Source of the DNA: Ophioderma brevispina
Lineage: Eukaryota; Echinodermata; Ophiuroidea; Amphilepidida; Ophiodermatidae
Direction of reading: 5' to 3'
NCBI GenBank assembly: GCA_023653785.1
Contig: JAMKCH010072081.1
Span: 1-64,000, forward strand
Length of the DNA: 64,000 nucleotides
The notes below the pieces were generated by a model. The model saw nothing but the letters and a program-made list of their open reading frames with translations. It searched no databases and had not been told where the DNA came from. How positions within the stretch are numbered: the first letter of the stretch is position 1; the number at the start of each line of letters is the position of its first letter. This document shows, in pieces, positions 31,874 through 42,155 of the stretch. Both the position numbers and the translations under genes were made by a program.

Positions 31874-32076
31874 TATACTCCATTTTCCTACTCCGTGCAG
31901 TGACTGTCAATAAACTTGACGCAGCTTTTAGCACGTGTCAAGATCTGCATTCTTTGTGCGCGGGGGGGGGGGCGTGTAAATTGCGGTGCGTTTCAAGCCA
32001 CGCGCGCGCAGTTTACTGGTACTACCATCAAATCTCGAGCTAATGTCACTGCACGGATGTAAGGAAATGGAGTATA
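31874..32076. mobile_element. Small palindromic MITE, ~200 bp
   Basis: TATACTCCATTTTCCTACTC with CGTGCAGTGAC at the left is matched by GTCACTGCACG and GGAAATGGAGTATA at the right. The G+C-rich centre holds a G-run (31,961-31,971) and GCGCGCG. Confidence 0.7.
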
Positions 32077-32117
32077 GCAAATTACTGGTGCATGGTCCAT
32101 GAGTTTGGATTGCCACT

Positions 32118-33570
32118 TTGAGTACAGATTTTAGTCATCATTTTTACACTGCGCCATTAACCCCATTATTATAGAAAATGAAAAGGCAGTGGGAAGGGCT
32201 GATTTATTTGGCATCCCCGAAAATTTAGCACTCTCTGAGGTCCTAAAAATGCCCATAAACATGTATTAGATTCTAGTGTTTTAAGGCTCATGATACGGTA
32301 ATTTTCCTGTCATACAACCTTTGCAAAAAAAACGGTTTACACTACGCAAAATCCACACACCCACAAACGAATCCGTATATGTTTAACTTCATCACTTCAC
32401 GAAACAAAATAGCGAACAACTATGACACATCAAAAGGTCTTGGAAAGGAAATTTTGAGTCAAACTGGTGGTGCGATATGAGCCAGATCCTGTCATACGTT
32501 GGTATATTGTGTTGCATGAGCGCCGTCGTCTCGTGTGCGTTTGTAATACATTCTGCTCGACCTCGTGGAGTCAATAAGCGTGTTAGGACCCATATACATG
32601 AGAATGAGACTAAAAATTTGAATAAATCGTTCTCAGCAGTCCTAGTGATTTTTGAAATGGTGGCGAAAATTGAATTTTCAAATGCATTTGTCCCCAAATT
32701 TCTTCTACAAACTAGAACAAAATTGCTTTCCAACTGATGTTCCGTCTTGCGATGGTAAATATTAGGATCCATCAGGAGCCTGTCAACCTCCCCACTCAAA
32801 ATCACACTCTACATCAAACATCAGGCTCCTTTCCCCCTTGCAAAACGGGTGTCATTATGGGAAGGGCTTCATAGCTGCTAGTGGTTCCAACTCACCATGA
32901 TAAACCTTTTTTCCTTTGAAATAACTATGAAGTAAATGTACGGTTAGAAAATTCTCAGATTGGGCCGTACCACCCCATCATGAAATTTTCTCACCTTAAT
33001 TTTCACCTTTTAGATTTGTTTAAGGTGTTTGGCATCATGATTTAAATGGTCCGTCAAATTCTTTAAAAATTGATATATAGTACATTCATATTTGCTGACA
33101 ACTCTGAAATAAAAAATGGCTTACCATATTCGTTTTGAGAAAACAGACTTTCAAAAAGTACATTTTTTGCTCAAAATTTTACCATCGTACCACCAACTCT
33201 ATTGGAAAATGTGATTTACCGACACTAAAGTGCCACACAGATACAAGGGCCGTAACTTTTTTCTATTTTCACATATGTTTAGGTCTAAGTTGCATACTTT
33301 CAAAATAAAAACCGAAATAAAAAATGGTGTCACCGGATTAGTTTTTCCTTCCCGGTCGCGAGTGTTTGCGCGGTCTTCACTAGAGACGATGCCTCTCGCG
33401 GTGTGAGTTGTGTTACGGGGCCTATTATTGAGCTGGCAGCAGGGCGTCGCCAGGCGGGGCTGGGGCCTGGTGCGTTGAAAGGGGAGAAGCGTAATTAATC
33501 AGGCGCGGTGGGTCGGTTAGGCCTAGTCCTAGGCACATCAAAGGGGGTTCTACGCGATGGGGTTGCACTT
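32118..33570. repeat. 1.4-kb tandem duplication, copy 1
   Basis: Starts at TTGAGTACAGATTTTAGTCA. The whole interval aligns with 33,571-34,960 in the same order (ATTATTATAGAAAATGAA, ATGAGCCAGATCCT, GAGTCAATAAGCG, CCATATTCGTTTTGAGAAAA). Copy 1 contains a 30.4-kb-type MITE remnant at 32,840-33,010. Confidence 0.85.
32477..32737 (+). other. 86-codon frame with secretory-like N-terminus, copy 1 only
   Basis: It starts MSQILSYVGILCCMSAVVSC, which would serve as a signal peptide. A short basic stretch with KR follows (RGVNKRVRTHIHENE) and looks faintly like a peptide precursor. In the second copy (33,901 onward) the same region is broken by several one-base indels. A long overlapping minus-strand frame (32,392-32,805) argues that the openness may be chance. 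Confidence 0.2.
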
Positions 33571-34960
33571 TTGAGTACAGATTTGTCATACACTTTTTAC
33601 ACTGCCATTACCCATTATTATAGAAAATGAAGGCAGGGGGAAGTATGATTATTTGGGTCATCCCTCGGAAAATTAGCACTCTGTCCTAAAAATGCCAGTA
33701 AACATGGATATAGATTCATGGTGTTAAAGGGTCATGATACGGTCATTGTTCTGTCATACATGTTGCAAAAAAAAGGTTACTGCAAAGGCCACACCATTAA
33801 AACGAATCTTATATGTTAACTTCACGAAAAAATTACGAAAAACAACTATGACAAATCAGGTCTTTGGAAGGAAAATTTGAGCAAAATTGTTGGTGCGAGT
33901 ATGAGCCAGATCCTTCAAATACGTTGGGGTATACGTGTGTTGCATGAGCGCCGTAGTCTCATGTGCGTTTGTATACATTTCGTGCTCGGACTCGTGGAGT
34001 CAATAAGCGTTTAGGACCCCATATAAATGTAATGAGGACTAAATTTGAAAAATAACGTTCAGCAGTCTAGGGATTTTTGAAATGGTGCGAAAAAATTGAA
34101 TTTTCAAATGCATTTTTCTCCACATTTCTTCACAAACTAGAACAAAAATTGCTTTACTTAAATGCTGTCTTCTTGCCATATGGAAATATCGGATCAATCA
34201 GGAGCCTGGCAACCTCCAAAATCCCAACTATAGCACAAAAATTCAGGCGTCCTTCCCCCTGGCAAAATGGTGCATTATGGGAAGGGTTTCATAGCTGCTG
34301 TGGTTCCAACTCATCCATGAGAAATTTTTTCCTTTAGAAAAAATACTATGAAAGTAAATGTAACAGGTTAGAAAATTATCATGGATGGGCCGTACCACCC
34401 CATCCAGAGAATTTTCTCACCCATTTTTTTCAACTTTCGCTGATGTTTAAGGTTGTTGGCATCATGATTAAAATGGGCCGTCAATTTATTCTTTAAAATT
34501 TGAATATATAGTACATTTCATATGTGTGATTAAACCAAATCTTGAAATAAAAAATATGGCTTACCATATTCGTTTTGAGAAAAAAAGACTTTCAAAAAGT
34601 ACATTTTTGCTCAAAATTTTACATTATTACCACGCAACTCTATGCGGAAAATGAAAATGTGATTTCCGATACTAAAGTGCTCCAAAAAGATAACAAAGCC
34701 GTACGTTTGTCTGATTTTCACATCATGTTTAGGTCAGTTGCCATACTTCCAAAAATCACCGAAATAAAAAATGGTTGTCACCGGATATTAGTTTTCCTGA
34801 AAATTTCAGTCGTCACGAGGAGACGATGCGTCTCGGTTAATTTTACGGCCTATTAGTCCGCAGCAAACAAACATGGGTGCGTGAAAGGTGAGACGCGTAA
34901 TTAATCAGGCGCGTTCTTTGACTTGTCCTAGCAACATCAAAGTTCTAGCGATTTTGCAAC
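33571..34960. repeat. 1.4-kb tandem duplication, copy 2
   Basis: Copy of 32,118-33,570. The differences are dominated by one- and two-base insertions and deletions, often in homopolymers, rather than substitutions. Confidence 0.85.
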
Positions 34961-35111
34961 GCTTTAACAAATTCGCGTAAATGCAGAAGTGGAAAATCGC
35001 TCAATGAATTTTGCGACGCTTAAATCACAAACGAATGCACACTTGCTCATCTCCAAGTTTATAAAGTCGGCTTGCGCGTACTCCATAGAAAACCAAATCA
35101 TTATGCCAACA

Positions 35112-35200
35112 CCTTAAAGGAAAAAGGTCCACTCATGTAGGACTAACCCTGGTTAAAAACCCCACTTCTAAGTTTGACTCCCTTCGAGAAACCAGCCAAA
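35112..35200. mobile_element. Terminal fragment of the 30.4-kb MITE family
   Basis: AGGAAAAAGGTCCACTCATG, TAGGACTAACCCTGG, then TTTGACTCCCTTCGAGAAACC and AGCC form the right end of the family. It may close a larger unit opened further left. Confidence 0.6.
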
Positions 35201-35285
35201 AAGTAAATTTACTTAGAAATTGACATTTATTGTGTTTAAATTTTTTACCATTGTCTCATTAGATATTTTACCATGTCATTTGTTA

Positions 35286-36164
35286 GTGTGGTTGGTGTGT
35301 ATTCCCGTAGGATTTTGTGGTTTGTGTTTCCAATAGGACCTAAACTGTCACAAATGATGGGGTGCAAATTTTTGGACTGATGCCTCCCCTCCAAGGGGAG
35401 GGGATGTTAGTACAGGGGAAAATTAAAATTCGAGTCAAATTGTGTTTTAAGGTGCACAAACGCGTTCGTCTACTCATAAGCATTAGAAAAAGTATATATT
35501 TGCATAGGTTTCCGACCTTTAGTTAAGGCGTGGTTGTCAGCCCCATAATGGTCAAAGTCACCTGGGGTAAATGCTCGATGTTGTTGAAAGTGGTGTCAAT
35601 GATTCCTTGTGTCATAACTGAAACATAAAAAATGCATTTTAATGATTTTTGATATCACCATCGCGGACAAATCCAGGGAAAGTTTGGTGACCCCTAAACA
35701 TGTAGACCCTTGACGACATTTGCCCTAAGTAATTAGCCAACCAAATGTCACACGCTGCAAAATAATACCATTTTTGGATTCCTGTGAGACAATACAACAA
35801 CTTATAACCAGTTTCAACAAAATCTGGAGGCATGGGTAAATTTTACCCCAGGATGACTTGAACCATTCTGGGGCTATAGCTCTTTAACTAAAGGTCGGAA
35901 CCTAGGCAAAATTATATACTTTTTTAATCCTTATAAGGAGAAGAACATGTTAAGTACATTAAAACACACAATTTGACTCGATTTTAAATTTTTCCCTGTA
36001 GTAACATTCCCCCTTGAGGAAGGGTGAAGCAGTCCGGAAAAATTTGCACCCTAATCATTTTTTCTGACTCTGTCTGGTCCCTACTGAATGAAAAAACAGC
36101 AAGAAAATAAACTTTAGCACCAAAATCATACAGGAACCGTTTCATGACCATAACCAACCACCAC
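35286..36164. mobile_element. Foldback element, ~880 bp, arms ~250 bp
   Basis: Left GTGGTTGGTGTGTATTCC, GACTGATGCCTCCCC, GAGTCAAATTGTGTTTTAA and CCGACCTTTAGTTAA are mirrored on the right as TTAACTAAAGGTCGG, TTAAAACACACAATTTGACT, GAAGCAGTCC and ATAACCAACCACCAC. The interior (35,540-35,880) has no coding signal. It is non-autonomous. Confidence 0.8.
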
Positions 36165-37103
36165 TATTGTGATTGGGATTTTACCAATGTTTTTGTATAC
36201 ACTAAGGAGCTAGTAAAATCTCAATTCTCTTGGTACAGTTCAGTAGCTTTTTCATTCACCAATGTAGTTAGAAAAACATCCCCCCCCCGTGGTTTTTGGG
36301 TATGTATATGATCCAAGATCACACAGTTCATGTAATGTATGTACAAGTAAAACCCACTGAACTGTGTCTTTGTGGATGAGCACATTATACCTGTAAACTC
36401 ATAGTCAAATAGGTGCAAATAAAACTGGAAGGTCACAGATGGACCGGCGTAATGATAATCCAACCTCTGCTTTCATTTGTACATACCTCATTTACTACCC
36501 CTATTTCAATAAAAAAAAATATGCCACTAAATTTTTGCAAAATTAACAAAAATAAATGTACAAGATTGAAATGGCACTGGATCCTAATTCTATAGTGAAT
36601 CATATCTGTGAAACAACTATATTTGGTGTAGTGTTTTCAACCCTTGCGACATAAACAATGAAAATAAATTGGAGTGAAGCCCACCTTAAGTAATACAGCA
36701 AGACATTTTACCTGTTTGATTTAGGAGATTCCAAATCTGCCAAATACGTTAGATCTAAGAATCTTGGTATAAATTACCATATTTTATCCTATTTGGTAAT
36801 TGTAATTTATGTAAATACATGTGAACTAAAACAATATAAAAAAGGGCAAAGGCATGCAGACTCTGAAGATTTGAAATAATTTTCTGGTGTACAGTTTTAT
36901 TTTTCTATTCATAAAAAAAATTACACCAATGCCTGGGAAAATTGGAAAATTCTCATTGGGAAGTATTAATTTAAATGGAATAGCCAAATGGATTACTGTA
37001 TTTGAAATTCTAATCTCATCCATTGATGAGTCCACTTAGTTTTTCACAGGAAGTGCAGAATTAAAAAGATAACAGGCCCTATGTGACACATGTTTGGTTT
37101 ATT
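36165..37103. other. No gene recognised
   Basis: A+T-rich. The frames at 36,221-36,463 (-), 36,413-36,595 (+) and 36,826-37,035 (-) show no domain. A run of 10 C lies at 36,281-36,290. Confidence 0.4.
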
Positions 37104-37735
37104 GCCATTTGTCTAATGGCCATTTGTCTAACTCAATTTGGTTCTAAATTGTTCTAATACCAATTTTAGCTAATAAACCATTTAGTCTAACATCAAAATT
37201 TATTAACAACCAAAAGATGGTCTCAATCCATTTGGTCTAATGTCCACTAGTCCTAACTGCCCATTTTGTCTACTACCATTTGTTCTAATAACCACAAACA
37301 CCATTTGTCTAATTTCTCATTTGTCTAATACCCATTTGGTCTAATATTCCATTGTTTGTAATGTCCACCTCATTAATATCTAATTGGTCTAATAATACCC
37401 ATTTGGTCTAATATACAAATATATAAACAAATCTAAAAAATTAAAAAATTATTTAAAATTAGACCAAATGGATATTAGACCAGATGGACCATTAGACCAA
37501 TGGATATTAGAGCAAATGGCATTAGGCCAAATGGTATTAGACCAAATGGCATTAGACCAATTTGGTATAGCACGATATGGATAAGCGATAGCTGATTGAG
37601 TTTTATATAGAGGAATATTAGACTCATGGCCATTAGACTAATGTTATTAGCCTAAATGTTATTAGACTAAATGGTTATTGACCAATTGGGAGTTAGACAA
37701 AATGGCCATTACACCCAATTGGATTAGCCTCGTGG
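37104..37735. mobile_element. Foldback built of CCATTTGGTCTAAT tandem units
   Basis: The left half is about fifteen imperfect copies of CCATTTGGTCTAATA. The right half (from about 37,458) is the same array in reverse complement (TTAGACCAAATGG). The centre is A+T-rich at 37,415-37,457. Arms of tandem short repeats in mirror image define a classical foldback element. It ends about 60 bases before the 3' end of the C1q gene. Confidence 0.85.
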
Positions 37736-37869
37736 CAAGTCACCACAGGTTTTGTGGCTATTTTGCTTTACTAGCAATATTCCTCATGATAAAATGATCA
37801 TAATACTTTTTTTTTTATGGTGCATTCTGCATAGAGCAAAAAGCCAGAAAATGAAAATATCTGGCAGAA

Positions 37870-38502
37870 TCACAAAAAGCTGTCTTCCCTGCACTGCGAA
37901 ATCGTAGGCCACACTTCGTCCCCTTGTGCCAGCTGCAGTATGGCCGTGTTACTGGACTGCGTGAAATCATTGACGCTATCTCTGATGTACGCTGTGGTTA
38001 TTCGAACCCCCTCTTTCATAAGTTGAATTCCAGGGTTGTAGTTGTGATTGTTACTGGTTACTGTAAATGTAAAGACGTATGTACCTGGTATTTGGCATGT
38101 GAATTTATGTGTGGTCATGCTGTAATGAGAGCCTAGATTAACTTGAGCTTCATCAAATGTCAATACATCACCAGCGTTGACGCTGGTTTGCGATGCTGTT
38201 TTGAAAACTGAAAATGCAGATTTTCTAACTTGAAACGAGTCGCCTTTGCTTCCTTTTGCTCCAGTGGTTCCAGGTAGTCCGGGTGATCCAGTCTGTCCTT
38301 CATCTCCCTTTGGACCGACCTCGCCTCTCAAGCCGTCTCTTCCGTTTAAACCGTTGGACCCGGCAGACCCCGGTGACCCCGTCACACCCGGAGGGCCCCG
38401 CCAACATGGGTTGCATGGAGTGTCATTTTGCTGGCTCAGCACCTGTGATGACATGGTGACGATGCAGAGAAGAGTGATGTGAGCTAAGACTGCTGCTGCC
38501 AT
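37870..38502 (-). CDS. C1q domain-containing, collagen-like secreted protein
   Basis: The frame starts at an ATG (38,500-38,502) and codes 210 residues. Residues 1-24 are a signal peptide (hydrophobic AAAVLAHITLLCIV). Cys30 and Cys33 lie just before the collagen stalk and could join chains. Residues 36-89 are 18 uninterrupted Gly-X-Y triplets. Residues 93-210 are a C1q domain with SAFSVFKTA, the YSMTTHKFTCQIPGTYVFTF core strands and AILQLAQGDEVW. Such proteins trimerise through C1q and act as secreted lectin-like recognition molecules in invertebrate immunity, or as extracellular scaffold proteins. A TGA at 37,870 cuts the domain before its last strand; the next in-frame codons still read FSFSGFLLY, the canonical C1q end, up to a TGA at 37,798. 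So there is either a recent nonsense mutation, a consensus error, or a slightly shortened protein. A splice acceptor lies 8 bases before the ATG. Confidence 0.9.
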   Translation of the reverse strand: MAAAVLAHITLLCIVTMSSQVLSQQNDTPCNPCWRGPPGVTGSPGSAGSNGLNGRDGLRGEVGPKGDEGQTGSPGLPGTTGAKGSKGDSFQVRKSAFSVFKTASQTSVNAGDVLTFDEAQVNLGSHYSMTTHKFTCQIPGTYVFTFTVTSNNHNYNPGIQLMKEGVRITTAYIRDSVNDFTQSSNTAILQLAQGDEVWPTISQCREDSFL

Positions 38503-38533
38503 TTTGGAAATCTGGAGATGAAGAACACAAAGA
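38503..38533 (-). promoter_or_regulatory. Likely 5'-UTR splice acceptor of the C1q gene
   Basis: On the minus strand, the pyrimidine-rich TTTGTGTTCTTCATCTCCAG (ending at 38,512) precedes ATTTCCAAAATGG. This fits a 3' splice site placed 8 bases before the start codon, so the gene probably has a non-coding first exon further upstream, past 38.5 kb. The donor exon was not found. Confidence 0.55.
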
Positions 38534-38566
38534 AATCAGTTATAACTGGTGCAGTTCACCCATGTG

Positions 38567-38744
38567 TGACCTTTGACCTCGGCATTGTTCTGTGCTGAGG
38601 TCAACCATCCTTTTGGCCAAATGTGGTTGTTCTTGGGCATTTCTAAGCAAATTGACCTCCAGTTGACCTTTGACTAAAATTAATCAATAAAAAGTCATTA
38701 TCAGGTCATGATCAATGCATGGTTGTCATGTAATTCTGACCTGA
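38567..38744. promoter_or_regulatory. Cluster of AGGTCA half-sites upstream of the C1q start
   Basis: TGACCTTTGACCT at 38,567-38,579 is a perfect DR1 (AGGTCA spaced by one). AGGTCA at 38,598, TGACCT at 38,653, TGACCTTTGACT at 38,664-38,675 and TGACCTGACC near 38,735 follow. Six or more half-sites fall in 180 bases, 65-240 bases upstream of the ATG, probably in the first intron. HNF4- or RXR-type receptors bind DR1; actual use here is inference. Confidence 0.45.
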
Positions 38745-38837
38745 CCATGGCTGTCCTAAATTAATTCAATGCTTCCCACGTGGGGAGGCATATTATAATA
38801 CTCCATTCCAGCTAAGGTGGTGGCATTATGATTTGGT

Positions 38838-39040
38838 TACTATAATCGCTGCCAGTATTTCTCAGGCAATCCGAACACATGCAATGCAATATGCAAATTA
38901 AAGCGCGGTATAGGCGCACCTGTCTCTATCAATTGAAAATCGTGTGACACTTGTCAAGAACTTATTAGTTTCCGGGTTGATGCACATCACGCTGCGCGCA
39001 CCCAATCTTGCCTGGGAAATTTTGGCAGCGATTATAAGTG
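38838..39040. mobile_element. Short foldback, ~200 bp
   Basis: TATAATCGCTGCCAGTATTT with CTCAGGCAA on the left faces TTGCCTGGGAAATTTTGGCA and GCGATTATAA on the right. The interior contains an octamer ATGCAAAT at 38,888-38,895. It lies upstream of the C1q gene. Confidence 0.65.
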
Positions 39041-39346
39041 GTATGCTCAAGCTGTTCATCATGAACTTGGACAAGAGAGAATGTTATTCATTTGTGGTTT
39101 CCCAACAGTGCAGAAATACATGAGTGACATTATTCACGGCAAATTCATAACATGCACAATAAAAGCGCACGCATCTTTGACCAGGCAGAACATAAACCTT
39201 TTCTTTCAAAATATGCCGCTACAATTAAAGTTTTAGATCCTGACCTATTGGATTTGTGAGGTTTTTTGTGCACAGCTACAGAAATTTTGTATTCCTATTT
39301 GGCATCCCTTATCAAAACAATGACAATTATTCTACAAAATACCATA
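39041..39346. other. No gene recognised
   Basis: Spacer between two inverted-repeat elements, with words (ACATGCACAATAAAAGCGC) similar to the interior of the preceding foldback. Confidence 0.4.
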
Positions 39347-41036
39347 CAGTGTGAGTCAATAAAAACCCTACAATCAGGAAAGATTTTCTTCAAAGATTAA
39401 ACATTATTTTTGCTTGAATGTTTGCTTTGGTTGTTAACAGGGATAAACAGGCTATCAGAAGATTTTTATTTGGTGTCTTTCGGACTTTGGGTTCAGAAAC
39501 TGTCAATTTTGCGGAGAGACCTAAAAATTCTGTTTGGCCGATTTTAGCCATACAATGCGGAGAGACTAACACCGACATATACCATAACACATTATAGCAA
39601 AGACAATTCATGCAATTTCAGATGGTATTGATTTCTTCTCGACAAAAACATATCAGTTTGAATATTATGTAACATTATGTAACATAATTATAAGAAATAT
39701 TTCTTCAACAAATTATCATTGTTCAATCACAAAGAGTCAGTTATTGAAAATCCCTCCATATCAATATCTCAGTTCATGAACATAATGAAACTGTTCAGAG
39801 ATTTTTGTTTTAATCTCTAAGGTAATTATTTTGTACAAGTACAGTATACTCAGCATCCATAAATTGCAAGAAGAACTAAAGCTGAAGTTTTCTGTAAATA
39901 AATTGGAATTAAGATGTGAAATTCAATATTGCACTGTTTATTTCAAGCGGAATACAAAACCTTTACTATGGTTTCACTTTGGCTCCCAAGTTTCGTTGTA
40001 GGTTAAAACCACAAAATCTTGCTGAACCAAAGTAAACCGTGGTCTTACACCAGCTATCTTGACTTTGTTATTTGGGAAATTGAACATTTTTTTTCACTCT
40101 GCATTTTCTATTGTAATCTCCGGGATATTATTTTTTATAAACCACCTATTGTTTAACAATAATTTGGTGTTAAATGTTTTTACTCAAATCACTGCTGAAG
40201 ACCATATTACTCTATGTAAACGATACATCTTTGTTTGGCTCAAAATCGGCCAACAGGATTTTTAAGTCTCTCGGCAAATAGGCATAACTTCCTCCAAAGT
40301 TCAAATGACACCAAATAAACGTTTTCTGAAAGCCTGTTTATCCCTCTTTATAACCAAAGCAAACATTTGAGCAAAATAAATAACTATTTTAATTATTTTT
40401 ATTCTGAATGTGCATCAACCATGTCTCCGACTTCAAATATCTTGGTTGTATGATGGCTTCCAGTTCTAAAGACCTTAACAGACAAAAAGCCCTTGCCTGG
40501 TCAGCACTTTGGAAGTTGGAGCGCGTATGGAGAAGTCAAAGTATACCAATCGAAATGAAAGTATGCCTCTTCAACACAACACGCGTGACAGTATTTTTGT
40601 ATGCCTGCGAAACTTGGGTGCTGACAAACAATTTGGAGAGTAAGGTCAATTCTTTCGCAACATGTTGCTACAGAATCATGCTGAACGTCAAGCGCATTGA
40701 TCGTGTCCCAAATGCCAAAATCTATGCTGCCTCAGGTACGGAGCCTCTGATAAACCGAGTAAGACTGAGACAGCTTACTTTTCTTGGTCATATTCTAAGG
40801 ATGCCAGAGGGAGAGCCTAGTAGGTTATATGCTTTCTACACACCGTCGCATGGCAAGAGGAAGCCAGGCCGACAGAGAACATCATATCTCTCCTACATCC
40901 AAAAGCTCTTGGGGGATACAAACAACATGTTGCAACCAAAGGCTATCTCCAACTTGGCCCAAAACAGAAGTGACTGGAGCAAACTTGCGATCGCCTGCTG
41001 CGCAGTCGACTGATGAGGGTTTTTTGACTCACACTG
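39347..41036. mobile_element. Inverted-repeat DNA element (TA-flanked) carrying an RTE RT fragment
   Basis: Both ends are CAGTGTGAGTCAA(T)AAAAACCCT in inverted orientation (39,347-39,371 and 41,014-41,036), each bordered by TA. Inner arms also pair: 39,399-39,555 (GTTTGCTTTGGTTG, GATAAACAGGC, TTTGGTGTC, TTTGGCCGATTTT) against 40,240-40,385. The right arm is split: between its inner part (ends near 40,400) and its terminus lies the 0.6-kb RTE-derived frame. The TA border and end sequence suggest a Tc1/mariner-like non-autonomous element; the superfamily is inferred. Confidence 0.75.
40408..41013 (+). CDS. RTE-type reverse transcriptase, C-terminal fragment (open)
   Basis: 201 codons are open from an ATG to TGA. 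HVSDFKYLGCMMASSSKDL, ARKALAW-type helix (QKALAWSALWKLERVW), LYACETWVLTNNLESK, LRQLTFLGHILRMPEGE and GKRKPGRQRTSYLSYIQKLL are the blocks that follow the catalytic palm in RTE-like LINE proteins (thumb and C-terminal region). The YxDD core is absent, so it cannot polymerise. It begins abruptly within the protein, has no LINE 3' tail, and sits inside the right arm of the surrounding inverted-repeat element. Complete openness over 600 bases contrasts with the decayed LINEs nearby and suggests recent arrival or a copy still maintained. It could be transcribed from element or host promoters; none was recognised. Confidence 0.8.
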   Translation: MCINHVSDFKYLGCMMASSSKDLNRQKALAWSALWKLERVWRSQSIPIEMKVCLFNTTRVTVFLYACETWVLTNNLESKVNSFATCCYRIMLNVKRIDRVPNAKIYAASGTEPLINRVRLRQLTFLGHILRMPEGEPSRLYAFYTPSHGKRKPGRQRTSYLSYIQKLLGDTNNMLQPKAISNLAQNRSDWSKLAIACCAVD

Positions 41037-41512
41037 TATATTCAGATTACACATAAAGGAATAAAAACAACAAGGTGGTTCTCAAACCATGTGTCTTGCC
41101 CATCAGCACGATGATTAGGTTGCACAGGTTACACTTCAGAATGTGAGCAGGACAGAATGCCCCTTTAATCCACCTTCATAACCCTTAGTCCCGATATGTG
41201 TGTATCTCATATGGGGATTGGGTTAGTGCTTATACTGACCAAGTTTGGTGATAATAGCATTGGATTTATGGCAGAAAAATGAATTGATAAATTTTCAAAG
41301 AATGCCCTTTTAATTGGCCCATGTGACCTCTCATCCAAATTGAAGCACAACTCTTTCGGTAAAATCTAGGGTTCTGGGGACGAGGCTTTTTCCTTGATTT
41401 TTTGGTAATTTTCAGACTCTTTTCACATTACGTCTATAACGTGACTGATCCTGAAAACACTTACATTTTACACGAATTCTTGGACACAGATGATACCCCG
41501 TGTCTGATAGTG
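41037..41512. other. No gene recognised
   Basis: Spacer with a SINE- or MITE-like end word (GAATGCCCCTTTAATCC) but no defined structure. Confidence 0.35.
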
Positions 41513-41519
41513 GCTTTAA

Positions 41520-41725
41520 CTTACTAAACAGACACTGTCGCATTTGAAAAATAGTGCACCCTCATGATTTTTCAAAATTGATATTTTTGCATGGTTGTAA
41601 ACCCCTTTTCTACATATTTATTATCTGATTGTTTCAAATTGGTTTTAAAGAGACACTGGCACATTTGAAAAATAGTACGCCCTCAAGATTTTTCAAAATT
41701 GATATCTTTGCATGGTTGTAAAGCT
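41520..41725 (+). repeat. Direct repeat, two copies of a ~120-bp unit
   Basis: AGACACTGTCGCATTTGAAA...TTGCATGGTTGTAAA (from 41,529) is followed by AGACACTGGCACATTTGAAA...TTGCATGGTTGTAAA (from 41,650), nearly identical over 75 bases. Confidence 0.85.
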
Positions 41726-42155
41726 TTTATATAAAAGCCCTCACCCGAAATAATTAAGACCAAATCAGCTTCCTTATGGGTAAACGGAACGATTTTGTAA
41801 TTTAGCAGACGACGAAAATGGCGTTTAACACAAGAACACGCACGTCGTATGCATGTTTCTCACACTATGTACACTGTTTGACCGGTCTATAACCTTTGGT
41901 TTTAATATCAGTGAGTACGAATCAAAAATAAAAATGTAATATACACATTTGTTGATTAAAGTTATGGAAAACTTAAAAATTGGCCTACAAATTACTTGGA
42001 TGTCTTTATCCTCATATCAATGTCCCTATCTGTTTTGGGGTATGTTATTTTTATGTATAAAATATATCTCTGTTCTTCCAATGGCCTAGACTATCATTTG
42101 AGAGCAAATTGAAGAAATTTCATATTTTGTGAAAATGTGCCAGTGCCGCTTTAAA
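41643..42155. mobile_element. MITE with TTTAAAGAGACACTGGCAC ends
   Basis: The left end TTTTAAAGAGACACTGGCAC and right end GTGCCAGTGCCGCTTTAAA are inverted over about 25 bases. The same end word appears near 46,233 (TTTAAAGGGACACAGG), 48,133 (ACCAGTGTCTCTTTAAG) and 53,180 (TTAAAGGGACAC), so it is a dispersed family. Confidence 0.6.

Noticed and set aside
37104..37735. CRISPR-like array of regularly repeated 15-mers
   Set aside because: No unique spacers of constant length, the array inverts at its centre, and the context is an animal genome; it is a foldback element.
38246..38482. Plus-strand frames opposite the collagen part of C1q
   Set aside because: Antisense shadow of Gly-X-Y codons; the minus-strand product has a signal peptide, collagen and C1q domain.
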